Shown here piece by piece: positions 36,273 to 45,846 of a DNA stretch of 64,000 nucleotides. The notes below the pieces were generated by a model, which was not told the DNA's origin, ran no database searches, and was given only the letters and a program-made list of their open reading frames with translations. The position numbers and the translations under genes are program-made. How positions within the stretch are numbered: position 1 is the stretch's first letter; every line of letters starts with the position of its first letter. The stretch spans positions 2,516,501-2,580,500 of the forward strand of contig NZ_QRBB01000001.1 of assembly GCF_003363135.1 (NCBI RefSeq), in the 5' to 3' direction. This DNA comes from Alteriqipengyuania lutimaris (GTDB taxonomy: Bacteria; Pseudomonadota; Alphaproteobacteria; Sphingomonadales; Sphingomonadaceae).

Positions 36273-37391
36273 TCAGCCGAACAGCGTGAGGCTCGCCAGG
36301 TCGTTGATCGTCACGAACAGCATCAGCGCGAGCACGAGAGCCACACCGGTGCGATACGCCATTTCCATCACGCGGGGGCCGACCGGCTTCCGGCGGATCG
36401 CTTCCGCCGCGTAGAATGCCAGATGACCTCCGTCGAGCGCCGGGATTGGCAGCAGGTTAATGAATGCCAAATTAAGTGAGATGAGCGCCACGAAATTGAC
36501 GAAGGCCGAGAACCCTAGGCTCAGCTGTTCGCCCGAGAACTTGGCGATCTTCACCGGCCCGCCCAGCTCGCGCACGGAGCGCTGACCGGTCACGATCTGA
36601 CTGAGGCCGGTGATCATCATCGAAAACGTGTCGATCGACTGTTCGACCGAGCCCGACAGCGCCGCGATCGGCCCCTGCGGCACGAAATCATATTCGACCC
36701 CCGCCGACTCGACGCCGAGCAGGCCGATACGCGACGTATTGCCGAAGCGATCCTCGACCTCGCGGCTCATCGTGGTGAGCGCGAAGCTCATGGTCTCGCC
36801 ATCGCGCTCGACGCCCAGCTCCATGCGCTGTTCGGGGTGCAGCATGACCGCCTGCTGCAACTCTCCGAAGCTCTCCACCCGGTCTCCGTCGAGAGTCACG
36901 ATCCGGTCGCCCACCTCGACCCCGGCGACCTGTGCAGGCGAGGGATCGCTGAAGCCCGCGACTGTCAGCTGCTGGGTCGCGTCGACCGGTACCGGGCGGC
37001 CGATCAGCATGAAAAAGCCCGCGAAGATCGCCAGCGCGATCAGGATATTGGTCACCGGCCCGGCGGCCACGATCAGCGCGCGCTTCCACAGCGCGGCGTT
37101 CTGGAACGCGCCCTCTTCCGCAGGCGCGGAGGGATCGGGGACGCTCGCGGGGTTCATGTCGCCCTTGAACTGGACATAGCCGCCCAGCGGCAGGGCGGAG
37201 AGGCGCCAGCGCGTTCCCTGCCGGTCGTTGAAACCGACCAGTTCCTTGCCGAAACCGACCGAAAAAGTCTCCGCCTTCACGCCGAGCATTCGGCCCACGA
37301 GCAGGTGGCCGAGCTCGTGCAGCGTCACCAGCGGGCCCAGCACCAGCAGGAAGCCGAGGACCCACATCCAGATAGGTGGCTGTTCGATCAT
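36273..37391 (-). CDS. rseP: Site-2 intramembrane protease RseP
   Basis: 372 residues. The zinc site is H25-E26-L-G-H29 in the first membrane segment, the second ligand is in LLPIPALDGGHLAF, and one PDZ domain lies in between (FSDPSPAQVAGVEVGDRIVTLDGD) where E. coli has two. It cleaves membrane-bound anti-sigma factors and signal peptides. The ATG at 37391 overlaps the dxr stop (ATGA). Confidence 0.95.
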   Translation of the reverse strand: MIEQPPIWMWVLGFLLVLGPLVTLHELGHLLVGRMLGVKAETFSVGFGKELVGFNDRQGTRWRLSALPLGGYVQFKGDMNPASVPDPSAPAEEGAFQNAALWKRALIVAAGPVTNILIALAIFAGFFMLIGRPVPVDATQQLTVAGFSDPSPAQVAGVEVGDRIVTLDGDRVESFGELQQAVMLHPEQRMELGVERDGETMSFALTTMSREVEDRFGNTSRIGLLGVESAGVEYDFVPQGPIAALSGSVEQSIDTFSMMITGLSQIVTGQRSVRELGGPVKIAKFSGEQLSLGFSAFVNFVALISLNLAFINLLPIPALDGGHLAFYAAEAIRRKPVGPRVMEMAYRTGVALVLALMLFVTINDLASLTLFG

Positions 37392-38542
37392 GCGTTCTCC
37401 AGAATGGCCTGGGCCTGCCGACGGGCAGAGCTATCGATCGCCAGCACGTCGTCGAGCGTGGCGGGGCGCGAAGCATCGTTCGTGCGTTCCAGGACGTCTT
37501 CGACCACTGCCGCAATGCGGGTGAATGGAATGTGACCGGCGAGGAAGGCGGCAACCGCTACCTCGTTGGCGGCGTTGAGAATTGCTGGGCGTGCCCCGCC
37601 CGCCTCGCACGCATTGCGCGCCAGCCGGGTGGCGGGAAACCGCTCCTCATCCGGGGCGAAGAACGTCAGCTGGCCGAGCTTCGCGAGATCGAGCGGCTCG
37701 CACGGCGTCTCCATCCGCGCGGGCCACGCGAGGCACGAGGCAATGGGCACCATCATGTCCGACGGGCCGAGCTGCGCCAGCGTTGACTGGTCGCGATATT
37801 CGACCATCGAGTGGATCACGCTTTGCGGGTGGACGATGATGCGAATCCTGTCGAGGCCGACGGGGAAGAGGTGATGCGCCTCGATCAGTTCGAGCCCCTT
37901 GTTCATCATCGTGGCCGAATCGACGCTGATCTTCGCGCCCATGTCCCAGTTGGGATGCGCGACCGCCTGATCGGGCGTGACCCGCTGCAATTCTTCCGCA
38001 GAATGCAGCCTCAGCGGGCCGCCACTGGCGGTCAGCGTGATCATCCGCACCTCGGACAGCTTGTTGCCCGCCAGGCACTGGAAGATCGCGTTATGCTCCG
38101 AATCGACCGGCAGCAGCGTGGCGCCGTGCTTCGCGACCGCCTTGGTCATCACCTCGCCTGCGGAAACCAGCGCTTCCTTGTTGGCGAGTGCGATCGTGCC
38201 GCCCTGCTCGATCGCGGCCATCACGGGCGCGAGGCCTGCGCAGCCGACGATCGCCGCCATGGTGATATCGACCGGGCGGCTCGCCGCCTCGATCAGCGCG
38301 GTGCGCCCGCCGGCCGCCTCGATCCCGCTACCGCTGAGCGCATCGCGCAGTTCGGGCAGGCATGCCTCGTCGCCGACCACCGCGATCTTCGCGTCGAATT
38401 CGCGCGCGAGCGCGGCCAGCTTGGTGGCACTGCAATGCGCGGTCAGCGCCTCGACCCGCCATTCGTCGCGGTGCTGGCGCAGCAGTTTGAGCGTCGAATC
38501 ACCGACCGAGCCGGTGCTGCCGAGGATGGAAATCGAACGCAA
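37388..38542 (-). CDS. dxr: 1-deoxy-D-xylulose 5-phosphate reductoisomerase
   Basis: 384 residues, second step of the MEP isoprenoid pathway. The NADPH-binding GSTGSVGDST is at the N-terminus, and the metal/substrate region is LLPVDSEHNAIFQ. The normal length and the position between cdsA and rseP are conserved. It is 3 bases from cdsA. Confidence 0.97.
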   Translation of the reverse strand: MRSISILGSTGSVGDSTLKLLRQHRDEWRVEALTAHCSATKLAALAREFDAKIAVVGDEACLPELRDALSGSGIEAAGGRTALIEAASRPVDITMAAIVGCAGLAPVMAAIEQGGTIALANKEALVSAGEVMTKAVAKHGATLLPVDSEHNAIFQCLAGNKLSEVRMITLTASGGPLRLHSAEELQRVTPDQAVAHPNWDMGAKISVDSATMMNKGLELIEAHHLFPVGLDRIRIIVHPQSVIHSMVEYRDQSTLAQLGPSDMMVPIASCLAWPARMETPCEPLDLAKLGQLTFFAPDEERFPATRLARNACEAGGARPAILNAANEVAVAAFLAGHIPFTRIAAVVEDVLERTNDASRPATLDDVLAIDSSARRQAQAILENA

Positions 38543-38545
38543 AGG

Positions 38546-39310
38546 TTACAGACTCACGGACACGACGATGCCGACCACGATGGCAACCGGAAGCACGCCA
38601 TCGAAGCGATCCAGAAAACCGCCGTGCCCCGGGATGAGACTGCTCGAATCCTTCACCCCCGCCTTGCGCTTGAGCCAGCTTTCGAAGAGATCTCCGGCGA
38701 GCGATACGGCGGCGAGCACCGGCCCCGCGATCAGGATGCCGATCAGCATCTGCATGTTGAAATATTGCTGCGCGAGATAGGCGATGACGAACAGCGGCAT
38801 GAGCGCGAGGGTCGCGCCGACCATGCCGCCCAGCAGCCCGGCCCAGGTCTTGTTGGGCGACACGCGCGGCAGGATGCGCGGCCCGCCGATCAGCGTGCCG
38901 AAGCCATAGGCGAAGACATCGGCGAAGATCACGCTGGCGAGCGTGATGTAGAGCGGCTGCAGGTCGAAATCGATCAGGATGACCGCGGCCAGCCCGATAT
39001 AGGCAGCGCCGGCAAGGATGCCCGCAAGGCGAAACGGTATATTCGCCGTCGCCTTGATGACGAGGAAGATGAATTCGAGGAAGCAGATGGCCGCGACGGC
39101 GGCGATGACGATATCGATGCCCCGGTCGCCGAGGAAATACCAGGCCGCAGCCACGATGCCGAGCATCACTGCCGCCGAGACGGCCCTGATCCCCAGCGTC
39201 TTGCGCCGCGAATGCTCGCGCACTTCCTTCAGCGTCGGCGCATCCTCGCCCCCTACGCCGGTGTCGTTCTCGTCGACCGCGTCGGCGCGGGCTTCGCTAT
39301 CGGCCGCCAT
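38546..39310 (-). CDS. cdsA: Phosphatidate cytidylyltransferase
   Basis: 254 residues, seven or eight membrane segments. The C-terminal CdsA signature is complete in LFESWLKRKAGVKDSS...PGHGGFLDRFD. It makes CDP-diacylglycerol, the substrate of PgsA found at 9.9 kb. An acidic N-terminal tail of about 30 residues precedes the first span. Its start overlaps the uppS stop by 14 bases. Confidence 0.96.
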   Translation of the reverse strand: MAADSEARADAVDENDTGVGGEDAPTLKEVREHSRRKTLGIRAVSAAVMLGIVAAAWYFLGDRGIDIVIAAVAAICFLEFIFLVIKATANIPFRLAGILAGAAYIGLAAVILIDFDLQPLYITLASVIFADVFAYGFGTLIGGPRILPRVSPNKTWAGLLGGMVGATLALMPLFVIAYLAQQYFNMQMLIGILIAGPVLAAVSLAGDLFESWLKRKAGVKDSSSLIPGHGGFLDRFDGVLPVAIVVGIVVSVSL

Positions 39311-39977
39311 AGCGCCTCTCCCTCTTGGCGAAATCGCCGATCGCCTCCTGCAGGTGCTGCGGCGTGAAGTCTGGCCACAGCGTATCGACGAACATCATTT
39401 CCGCATAAGCCATTTGCCATAGCAGAAAATTCGACAGGCGCACCTCGCCGCTGGTCCGTATCAGAAGATCGACCGGCGGAAGGTCTGCAGTGAACAGATT
39501 GCGCTCGATCGCTTGCGGAGTGATCTCGCCCTGCTCCGCCGCGGCTCTCGCAGCCGCCGCGATCTCCTGCTGCGAGCCGTAATTGAGCGCCACGGCCACG
39601 GTATGCGTGCCGTTCGCCGTGCGCTCCAGCGCATCCTCGAGCATGACGACGATATCGGGATCGAGCGCACGCCAGTCGCCCACGATCTTCAGCTTCACGC
39701 CATTGGCGACGAATTCCTCGAGATCGGTGCGGATGAAATTGCGCATCAGGTTCATGAGGTCCGAAACCTCGTCTTCCGGGCGCTTCCAGTTCTCCGACGA
39801 AAAGGCATAGAGCGTGACGCACTCGATCCCGCTGCCCTTGAGGCTGCGGACGAGCGTGCGCACGGCCTCCACCCCGCGCTTGTGGCCCATCGCGCGCGGC
39901 AGGCCGCGGCGCTTGGCCCAGCGGCCATTGCCATCCATGATGATGGCGACGTGGCGGGGTGGCTGGTCCTTGCTCAT
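39297..39977 (-). CDS. uppS: Undecaprenyl pyrophosphate synthase
   Basis: 226 residues, a cis-prenyltransferase. The catalytic aspartate is in IMDGNGRWAKRRG, followed by GHKRGVEAVRTLV and the late arginine block LLIRTSGEVRLSNFLLWQMAYAE in parts. It makes the lipid carrier for cell wall synthesis. It lies between frr and cdsA. Confidence 0.97.
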   Translation of the reverse strand: MSKDQPPRHVAIIMDGNGRWAKRRGLPRAMGHKRGVEAVRTLVRSLKGSGIECVTLYAFSSENWKRPEDEVSDLMNLMRNFIRTDLEEFVANGVKLKIVGDWRALDPDIVVMLEDALERTANGTHTVAVALNYGSQQEIAAAARAAAEQGEITPQAIERNLFTADLPPVDLLIRTSGEVRLSNFLLWQMAYAEMMFVDTLWPDFTPQHLQEAIGDFAKRERRYGGR

Positions 39978-40029
39978 ATGCCCGACCCTCGCGCCGCCGG
40001 ATCACGGCGATCGGTGGCGCAAGCGATGC

Positions 40030-40587
40030 TCACTGCGTCATGATTTCCTTCTTCTTCGCTTCCACGGCCTTGTCCACTTCCTCGACATACTTGTCGGTCA
40101 GCTTCTGGACGTCGTCTTCCGAACGCTTGCGGTCGTCCTCGGAAATCTCTTTCTTCTTCTCGTCTTCCTTGAGCGCTTCCATACCGTCGCGGCGCACGTT
40201 GCGGATCGCGATCTTCGCGTTTTCGCCGTACTTGTCCGCCAGCTTGGCCAGATCCTTGCGGCGCTCCTCGGTCAGGTCGGGCATCGGAATGCGCAGCGTC
40301 TGGCCGTCCTGCATCGGGTTGAGGCCGAGGTTCGCGTGGGCAATGCCCTTTTCCACCGCGTTCACATTGCCCTTGTCCCACACCTGCACGCTGAGCATGC
40401 GCGGCTCGGGCGCGGAAACGGTCGCCACCTGGTTCAATGGCATCATCGATCCGTAGACCTCGACCTGCACAGGATCGAGCAGGCTGGTGTTCGCACGCCC
40501 CGTGCGCAGGCCCGCCAGATCGCCCTTCAGGCTATCCACCGCACCCTGCATACGGCGTTCGATATCGTTCTTGTCGTATTTCGCCAT
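40030..40587 (-). CDS. frr: Ribosome recycling factor
   Basis: 185 residues, standard length. The family blocks are present: [19 protein letters not shown] near the N-terminus, [16 protein letters not shown] in the middle, and the charged C-terminal helix. With EF-G it splits post-termination ribosomes. Follows pyrH by 41 bases. Confidence 0.97.
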   Translation of the reverse strand: MAKYDKNDIERRMQGAVDSLKGDLAGLRTGRANTSLLDPVQVEVYGSMMPLNQVATVSAPEPRMLSVQVWDKGNVNAVEKGIAHANLGLNPMQDGQTLRIPMPDLTEERRKDLAKLADKYGENAKIAIRNVRRDGMEALKEDEKKKEISEDDRKRSEDDVQKLTDKYVEEVDKAVEAKKKEIMTQ

Positions 40588-40628
40588 TTTCGGCCTTCCT
40601 ACATCCTCGTGAAATCAAATACCTGAAA

Positions 40629-41348
40629 TCAGTCGCTCTGCACGATCGTCTGGGCGCCCTGCCCTGCAAGCACCCGGGCCAGATTGCCCTTCTCGCGGAT
40701 CGAGAAGACGACGATCGGTATGTTGTTGTCGCGGCACAAGGCCACGGCGCTGGCGTCCATCACCTTCAGGTTGTCGGCCAGAACCTTGTCGTAACTTACT
40801 GTATCGTAACGCTTGGCGTCAGCATTTTTCTTCGGGTCCGAATTGTAGACCCCATCGACGCTGGTGCCCTTGAACAGCGCGTCGCAGCGCATCTCGGCCG
40901 CGCGCAACGCCGCGCCGCTGTCGGTGGTGAAATAGGGTGCGCCGACGCCCGCAGCGAAAATCACGATGCGGCCCTTCTCGAGGTGCCGCTCCGCCCGGCG
41001 GCGGATCACCGGCTCGCACACCGTATCCATCTGCACTGCCGACTGCACGCGGGTGGGCACGCCCAGCTGCTCGAGCGCGCTCTGCATCGCGAGCGCGTTC
41101 ATCACGGTGGCGAGCATGCCCATGTAATCGGCCTGCGCGCGCTCCATCCCCTGCGCCGCGCCCGCCATGCCGCGGAAGATATTGCCGCCGCCGATGACGA
41201 GGCAGATTTCCCAGCCTGCGTCCTTGGCCTGCTTCACTTCCTTCGCCAGTTCGGCGACGAAGGCGGGATCGATGCCGAACTCCTGCTCGCCCATCAGCAC
41301 CTCGCCCGAGAGTTTCAGGAGGATACGCTTGGCGTTACTGATCGGCAT
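40629..41348 (-). CDS. pyrH: UMP kinase
   Basis: 239 residues of the amino acid kinase family. [14 protein letters not shown] starts the fold, [10 protein letters not shown] is the nucleotide-binding glycine loop, and [15 protein letters not shown] follows. It makes UDP for nucleic acids and cell wall. First gene of the pyrH-to-fabZ cluster; tsf lies 2.1 kb upstream, interrupted by two unrelated genes. Confidence 0.97.
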   Translation of the reverse strand: MPISNAKRILLKLSGEVLMGEQEFGIDPAFVAELAKEVKQAKDAGWEICLVIGGGNIFRGMAGAAQGMERAQADYMGMLATVMNALAMQSALEQLGVPTRVQSAVQMDTVCEPVIRRRAERHLEKGRIVIFAAGVGAPYFTTDSGAALRAAEMRCDALFKGTSVDGVYNSDPKKNADAKRYDTVSYDKVLADNLKVMDASAVALCRDNNIPIVVFSIREKGNLARVLAGQGAQTIVQSD

Positions 41349-41474
41349 GGGGGCAGGACTCGACGTTTAGGGGCAGGCGCTTGGCCCTAACGCGCGGGGA
41401 TGCGAGTGGCAACGGCATGGACGGCATTTGATCGCGTGCTTGTCTGCCTGCCGCGCTTCGACCATCAGTGAACG

Positions 41475-42338
41475 GTGCTTCGACGGATCATCCCCACCGG
41501 CCGCGCGCGGATAATCGCGCTCGTCATCCTTGGCGCAATTCTGGTGGTGGGCGGGCTCGTCGCCTGGAAGGCGTGGCACGATACGATGTCCGATCCGGTG
41601 GTCCGGCGCACCAGCGTGACCCTGCCCGGTATGGCACCGGGCAGCGAACCCGTGACCGTCGCGCTCATCTCCGACATCCATGTCGCCGGGCCCGACATGC
41701 CTCCCGCCCGGCTCGAGCGGATCGTCGCGCAGATCAATGCGCTGCAGCCCGACGCGGTCCTGATCGCGGGCGACCTGGTGAGCGACAAGACGCTCGCCAC
41801 CCACGTTTACGAACCGGCGGAGATCGTCGCGCCGCTGGGCGGCCTCGACGCACCTCTCGGCACATTCTTCGTGCCCGGCAACCACGACCACTGGTTCGAT
41901 CTGGAAGGCCTCGCCTCGCAACTGGCGCAGCGCGGTATCACGATCCTCGCCAACGAAGCCGCCAAGGCGGGGCCACTGGTCATCGGCGGGCTGGACGACG
42001 ACTATACCGGGCACGACGATATCGCCGGAACGCTGGCCGCGATGAACCGGCTGGACGGCGCACCCGTGTTCCTCAGCCACAGTCCCGATCCGCTGCCCGA
42101 CTTGCCGGAAGGGTCGGTGATCCTCGCCGGCCACACCCATTGCGGACAGGTGCAATTGCCGCTGGTCGGGATCGTCTTCACCCAGTCGCGCTATGGCAAG
42201 CGCTACGCATGCGGGCGCACCGACGACCCGCACGGCATCGCCATCGTCGGCGCAGGGCTCGGCACCAGTGGTCTCCCGCTGCGGTTCGGCGCGCGGCCCG
42301 AGGTCTGGCTGATCCAATTCAGGCCGACCGAGGAATAG
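41475..42338 (+). CDS. Membrane-anchored metallophosphoesterase
   Basis: 287 residues starting at GTG 41475. One N-terminal membrane span (IIALVILGAILVVGGLVAW) is followed by a calcineurin-like phosphoesterase domain: metal motifs ISDIHVAG, IAGDLV, GNHDHWF, and AGHTHCGQ. It resembles the YkuE/LpxH-like group of membrane-bound phosphoesterases that act on lipids or nucleotides; the substrate is unknown. It is inserted between pyrH and tsf, two genes usually close. Its stop directly abuts the stop of the convergent oxidoreductase gene with no spacer. Confidence 0.88.
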   Translation: MLRRIIPTGRARIIALVILGAILVVGGLVAWKAWHDTMSDPVVRRTSVTLPGMAPGSEPVTVALISDIHVAGPDMPPARLERIVAQINALQPDAVLIAGDLVSDKTLATHVYEPAEIVAPLGGLDAPLGTFFVPGNHDHWFDLEGLASQLAQRGITILANEAAKAGPLVIGGLDDDYTGHDDIAGTLAAMNRLDGAPVFLSHSPDPLPDLPEGSVILAGHTHCGQVQLPLVGIVFTQSRYGKRYACGRTDDPHGIAIVGAGLGTSGLPLRFGARPEVWLIQFRPTEE

Positions 42339-43364
42339 CTAAAGCTCGACCGTCCTGCCCTCCCGGGCGCTCTGCATCCCGGCTTCGAGCACGTGCATCG
42401 CGCCCATGGCCTCACCGATCGGCACGGGATTTGCGCCCTCGCCGCGCAGGGCGGAGGCGAGCGCATTCCAGAACACGCTATAATCGCCGCGCTCGTTGGG
42501 CACCTCGCCATGCGAATGGATATCCTCGGCGGGCGTGTAGATGCCCGGGATCGGGTCGAGGCCCAGCTCCGCATCGCCCGGCTGCGCGCCGGCAATGATC
42601 GCGGGTTCCTGCGTATCGGCCCCGTGCTTGATCCAGCTGCCGCCGGTGCCGTGCACCGCGAAGCGCAGGCCGTCGTCCGCGCTCAGCTTGCTCGAATGCA
42701 GCACGACGCGGCGGGTCGGATAGCGCAGGATCGTGTGGAACCAGTCGGGCGCGGGGCCGCCCGCCCGCAAGATCGCGAGGTCGAGCGTCACCGCCTCGGG
42801 CATGCCGAACAGGCACAGCGCCTGATCGACCAGATGCGGGCCGAGGTCGAACCACGATCCGCCCTCGCGCGCATCCTTCCAGCGCTCCGGCACATCGGGT
42901 TTCCAGCGATCGAAGTGGCTCTCGAAATGGACGATGTCGCCCAGCAGCCCTTCGCCGATCACCCGCCGCAGGGTGAGGAAATCGGCGTCCCAGCGCCGGT
43001 TGTGGAACACCGTAAGCATTCGCCCCGCCTGCGCGGCGGCGCCTTCCATCCGCTGCGCATCGGCAAGGCTGGTCGCCACGGGCTTCTCGACCAGCACGTG
43101 CTTGCCCGCCTCCAGCGCGGCGATCGCGTGTTCGGCATGCAGATCGTCGGGACTGGCGACAATCACGAGGTCGATGCCCGACTCGGCCAGCAGAGCCTCG
43201 ATCGAGGGCACGACCGTCATGCCCGGCAGAGATTCCCGGACCTGTTCGGGTTTACTGGAGACGACCGCGCGCAAGCCCATCCCCTCGGTCGCCTGCACGA
43301 AGGGCGCATGGAAGACGCGCCCGCTCAATCCATACCCGACGAGGCCGACCCCGATCTGCGTCAT
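42339..43364 (-). CDS. Gfo/Idh/MocA-family oxidoreductase
   Basis: 341 residues. The N-terminal Rossmann fold starts VGLVGYGLSGRVFHAPF; the signature EKPVATSLADAQ holds the conserved lysine and proline; the C-terminal domain has GSWFDLGPHLVDQAL with the catalytic-type histidine. NAD(P)-dependent oxidation or reduction of a sugar or inositol-like substrate is likely, but which one is not shown. It lies convergent with the phosphoesterase and 108 bases downstream of tsf, beyond its terminator. Confidence 0.9.
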   Translation of the reverse strand: MTQIGVGLVGYGLSGRVFHAPFVQATEGMGLRAVVSSKPEQVRESLPGMTVVPSIEALLAESGIDLVIVASPDDLHAEHAIAALEAGKHVLVEKPVATSLADAQRMEGAAAQAGRMLTVFHNRRWDADFLTLRRVIGEGLLGDIVHFESHFDRWKPDVPERWKDAREGGSWFDLGPHLVDQALCLFGMPEAVTLDLAILRAGGPAPDWFHTILRYPTRRVVLHSSKLSADDGLRFAVHGTGGSWIKHGADTQEPAIIAGAQPGDAELGLDPIPGIYTPAEDIHSHGEVPNERGDYSVFWNALASALRGEGANPVPIGEAMGAMHVLEAGMQSAREGRTVEL

Positions 43365-43414
43365 GCGAAGCTTCCCTGTACTGGCGTGTTCATGCGCGGA
43401 GCATAGCAGAAACG

Positions 43415-43447
43415 AAAACGGCCGCCGGGCAGGAACCCGGCGGCCGT
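43415..43447 (-). terminator. Intrinsic terminator of the rpsB-tsf operon
   Basis: On the minus strand ACGGCCGCCGGGTT ... CCCGGCGGCCGT is followed by TTTTCG, about 25 bases after the tsf stop. The stem has 12 or more pairs. Confidence 0.85.
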
Positions 43448-43472
43448 GAATTTTGCGCAGTGGAGAAAGGCC

Positions 43473-44399
43473 TCAGCCCTTCACGGCTGCCGCGACTTCG
43501 GCTGCGAAGTCGCTTTCTTCCTTCTCGATCCCTTCGCCGAGCTGGAAACGGACATAGTCCTTCAGGACGATCGGCTTGCCGGCATCCTTGCCTGCCTGCG
43601 CCACGACCTGTTCGATCGGGGTCTTGTTGTCCATCACGAACACCTGGCTGAGCAGCGCGTTTTCCTTGGCGAACTTGCCGATCGCGCCTTCGACCATCTT
43701 TTCCTGCACGTTCTCGGGCTTGCCGCTCTCGGCTGCCTTTTCCTTCGCGATCGCACGCTCGCGCTCGATCAATGCGGGGTCGAGGCCTTCGGCATTGAGC
43801 GCCTGCGGGAACGCGGCGGCGATGTGCATCGCGAGCTGGCGGCCGAGCGTTTCGAGCGCGTCCTTGTCGGCTTCGCTCTCGAGCGCGACGAGCACGCCGA
43901 TCTTGCCGAGGTTCGGCGAGACGGCATTGTGCACGTAAGGCACGACGAGGCCGTTTTCGACCGCGACGGTCTTCATCCGGCGGACCTGCTGGTTCTCGCC
44001 GATGGTCGCGACATTGTCGGTCAGCTTGTCGCCGATCGTGCCGCCATCGGGGTGCGCCATGCCCTTGAGCGCTTCGACATCGTCGCTGCTTGCGGAAAGC
44101 GCGGCCTGCGTGGTCTTGCGCACGAAATCCTGGAACTGGTCGTTCTTGGCGACGAAGTCGGTTTCCGAGTTCACTTCGACCGCGACACCCCTGGTGCCTT
44201 CCACGGCCACGCCGACGAGGCCTTCGGCGGCGGTGCGGCTGGACTTCTTCTGCGCGGTGGCGAGGCCCTTGGCCCGCAGCGCGTCGACCGCGGCTTCGAC
44301 GTCGCCGTCGGCGGCTTCGAGAGCCTTCTTGGCGTCCATCATGCCCGCGCCGGTCTTCTCGCGCAGTTTCTTCACATCAGCGGCGGTAAAAGCAGCCAT
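43473..44399 (-). CDS. tsf: Elongation factor Ts
   Basis: 308 residues. The N-terminal UBA-like domain has [21 protein letters not shown], and the EF-Tu-contact core has [10 protein letters not shown]. It recycles EF-Tu-GDP. Directly downstream of rpsB, with a hairpin in the 95-base gap and a terminator after it. Confidence 0.97.
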   Translation of the reverse strand: MAAFTAADVKKLREKTGAGMMDAKKALEAADGDVEAAVDALRAKGLATAQKKSSRTAAEGLVGVAVEGTRGVAVEVNSETDFVAKNDQFQDFVRKTTQAALSASSDDVEALKGMAHPDGGTIGDKLTDNVATIGENQQVRRMKTVAVENGLVVPYVHNAVSPNLGKIGVLVALESEADKDALETLGRQLAMHIAAAFPQALNAEGLDPALIERERAIAKEKAAESGKPENVQEKMVEGAIGKFAKENALLSQVFVMDNKTPIEQVVAQAGKDAGKPIVLKDYVRFQLGEGIEKEESDFAAEVAAAVKG

Positions 44400-44432
44400 C
44401 GATCTGTTCCTTGAAATGTCTTGAATATGGTG

Positions 44433-44471
44433 AGCGGCCCCGGAAGCGAGACAGTTCGCTACCGGGGCGCT
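44433..44471 (-). other. Hairpin between rpsB and tsf
   Basis: AGCG-CCCCGG-AAGCGA ... TCGCT-A-CCGGGGCGCT makes a long stem in the rpsB-tsf gap with no T-run. In other bacteria the rpsB-tsf gap holds an attenuator that lowers tsf relative to rpsB; such a role here is inference. Confidence 0.5.
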
Positions 44472-44494
44472 AGTCAGCGATTGTGAAGCGGCGG

Positions 44495-45250
44495 TTACGC
44501 GCTGGCTTCGGCAGTCTCGGCGGCCGCCTCGGCGGGCGGGTTTTCCATCTCGCCCACGCCCGGATCGTTCGAAGCGTCCTTGCGTGCTGCTTCGCTGAAG
44601 GCGTCGCAGTACAGGCGCACGGCGCGGCTCGCGTCGTCGTTGCCGGGAACGGGGAAGGCGATGCCGGTCGGGTCGGTGTTCGAATCGAGCACCGCGACGA
44701 CGGGAATGCCGAGCACGTTGGCTTCCTTGATCGCGAGGTCTTCCTTGTTGGCGTCGATCACGATCATGACGTCGGGAATGCCGCCCATGTCGCGGATGCC
44801 GCCGAGCGAAAGCTCGAGCTTGTCACGCTCGCGCGTCAGGTTGAGCACTTCCTTCTTGGTCAGTCCGCCGGTGTCGCCCGAAAGCTGTTCCTCGAGCGTC
44901 TTGAGACGCTTGATCGAACCACTGATGGTCTTCCAGTTGGTCAGCATGCCGCCCAGCCAGCGGTGGTTGACAAAGTGCTGGCCGGCCATGCGGGCGGCCT
45001 CGGCCACCGGCTCCTGCGCCTGGCGCTTGGTGCCGACGAACAGGACCTTGCCGCCGCCCTGCGCGGTCGCCGCGACGAAATCGAGCGCACGCGCCATCAG
45101 CGGCACGGTCTGCGACAGGTCGATGATGTGGACACCGTTGCGCGCGCCGAAGATGTACGGCTTCATGCGCGGGTTCCAGCGGTGGGTCTGGTGGCCGAAG
45201 TGTGCGCCGGCCTCGATCAATTGCTGCATCGTGACGGTAGGAGCCGCCAT
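44495..45250 (-). CDS. rpsB: 30S ribosomal protein S2
   Basis: 251 residues. Family blocks [21 protein letters not shown] (start), [11 protein letters not shown] and [12 protein letters not shown] are all present. The C-terminus has an alanine/glutamate tail ([14 protein letters not shown]). The ribosome binding sequence is GGAAAGG. First gene of rpsB-tsf. Confidence 0.98.
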   Translation of the reverse strand: MAAPTVTMQQLIEAGAHFGHQTHRWNPRMKPYIFGARNGVHIIDLSQTVPLMARALDFVAATAQGGGKVLFVGTKRQAQEPVAEAARMAGQHFVNHRWLGGMLTNWKTISGSIKRLKTLEEQLSGDTGGLTKKEVLNLTRERDKLELSLGGIRDMGGIPDVMIVIDANKEDLAIKEANVLGIPVVAVLDSNTDPTGIAFPVPGNDDASRAVRLYCDAFSEAARKDASNDPGVGEMENPPAEAAAETAEASA

Positions 45251-45588
45251 AGGTAAATTCCTTTCCGGTTGAGCCTCTGGAAAGCAGGAACCCGAGGCGG
45301 ATGGCCCGCCAAAGGCACCGGTATGATGCGCCTTCCATGTGGATTTTCCCGCAAAACACCTCGCGGGAGGGCGCCCCTTAGCGGGCTGGACGTCGAAAAT
45401 CCAGCCCTATTTTCCCGCCCCGACGCGACGACAGGTCCAATTCGGCCTTGACCGGCCGGAACAAATAGGGAACAAAGGTGCTCATCAGCGGAACATCGTG
45501 AGTCGCTGACCCATTATCAGCATGTTTTCCACAGCCGGTCCATCGCTTTTGCACCGGCCCCGTGGGGAACGAAGGCCGGAGAAAGACC
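45251..45588. other. Gene-free region between rpsB and the 45.6 kb gene
   Basis: This 338-base divergent region holds the rpsB leader and promoter on the minus side. On the plus side a TTGACC hexamer and a GAAC-N7-GAAC site precede the small membrane protein gene. Two short hairpins (around 45356-45377 and 45387-45405) are visible. I see no further gene or RNA. Confidence 0.5.
45459..45473 (+). promoter_or_regulatory. Candidate LexA (SOS) box
   Basis: GAACAAATAGGGAAC fits the alphaproteobacterial LexA direct-repeat operator GTTC-N7-GTTC read on the other strand, including the A-rich start of the spacer seen in Caulobacter sites. It starts a few bases after TTGACC (45448-45453), so it would overlap the promoter. 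It lies 115 bases ahead of the small membrane protein gene at 45589. Confidence 0.55.
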
Positions 45589-45837
45589 ATGATTGCAGTT
45601 GCCATCACGTTCCTGCTCGCACTGAGCGCGATCGTCGCGCTGGTTTCCGTGGCCCACAGCGTGCTGCGCGGCTGGCATTCCTACCGCGCGCTCGCCTCCG
45701 AATTGTGCGCGGTGCGCGCGGCTGGAAACCGGCCCGGCGCTGTCACGCGCGGCCTGCGCAAGGCGAGCGCCCGTCCTGCCCCGCGTACGGCCTGCCGCCG
45801 TCACCGCGCGGCGAGCGGCATCCGCGCCGCCGCCTGA
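45589..45837 (+). CDS. Small membrane protein, possibly SOS-controlled
   Basis: 82 residues. GGAG lies 7 bases before the ATG at 45589. One N-terminal hydrophobic span (MIAVAITFLLALSAIVALVSVA) is followed by a strongly basic cytoplasmic tail (RGLRKASARPAPRTACRRHR) with two cysteines. No family recognised. A LexA-type box sits in its promoter region. Small SOS-induced inner-membrane proteins such as Caulobacter SidA block division, but similarity in layout is the only hint here. It ends 9 bases from the convergent psd. Confidence 0.65.
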   Translation: MIAVAITFLLALSAIVALVSVAHSVLRGWHSYRALASELCAVRAAGNRPGAVTRGLRKASARPAPRTACRRHRAASGIRAAA

Positions 45838-45846
45838 TTTCACCGA

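Noticed and set aside
33725..36289. 854-codon open frame opposite bamA
   Set aside because: Antisense shadow of bamA, rich in R, D, V and A with no domain pattern.
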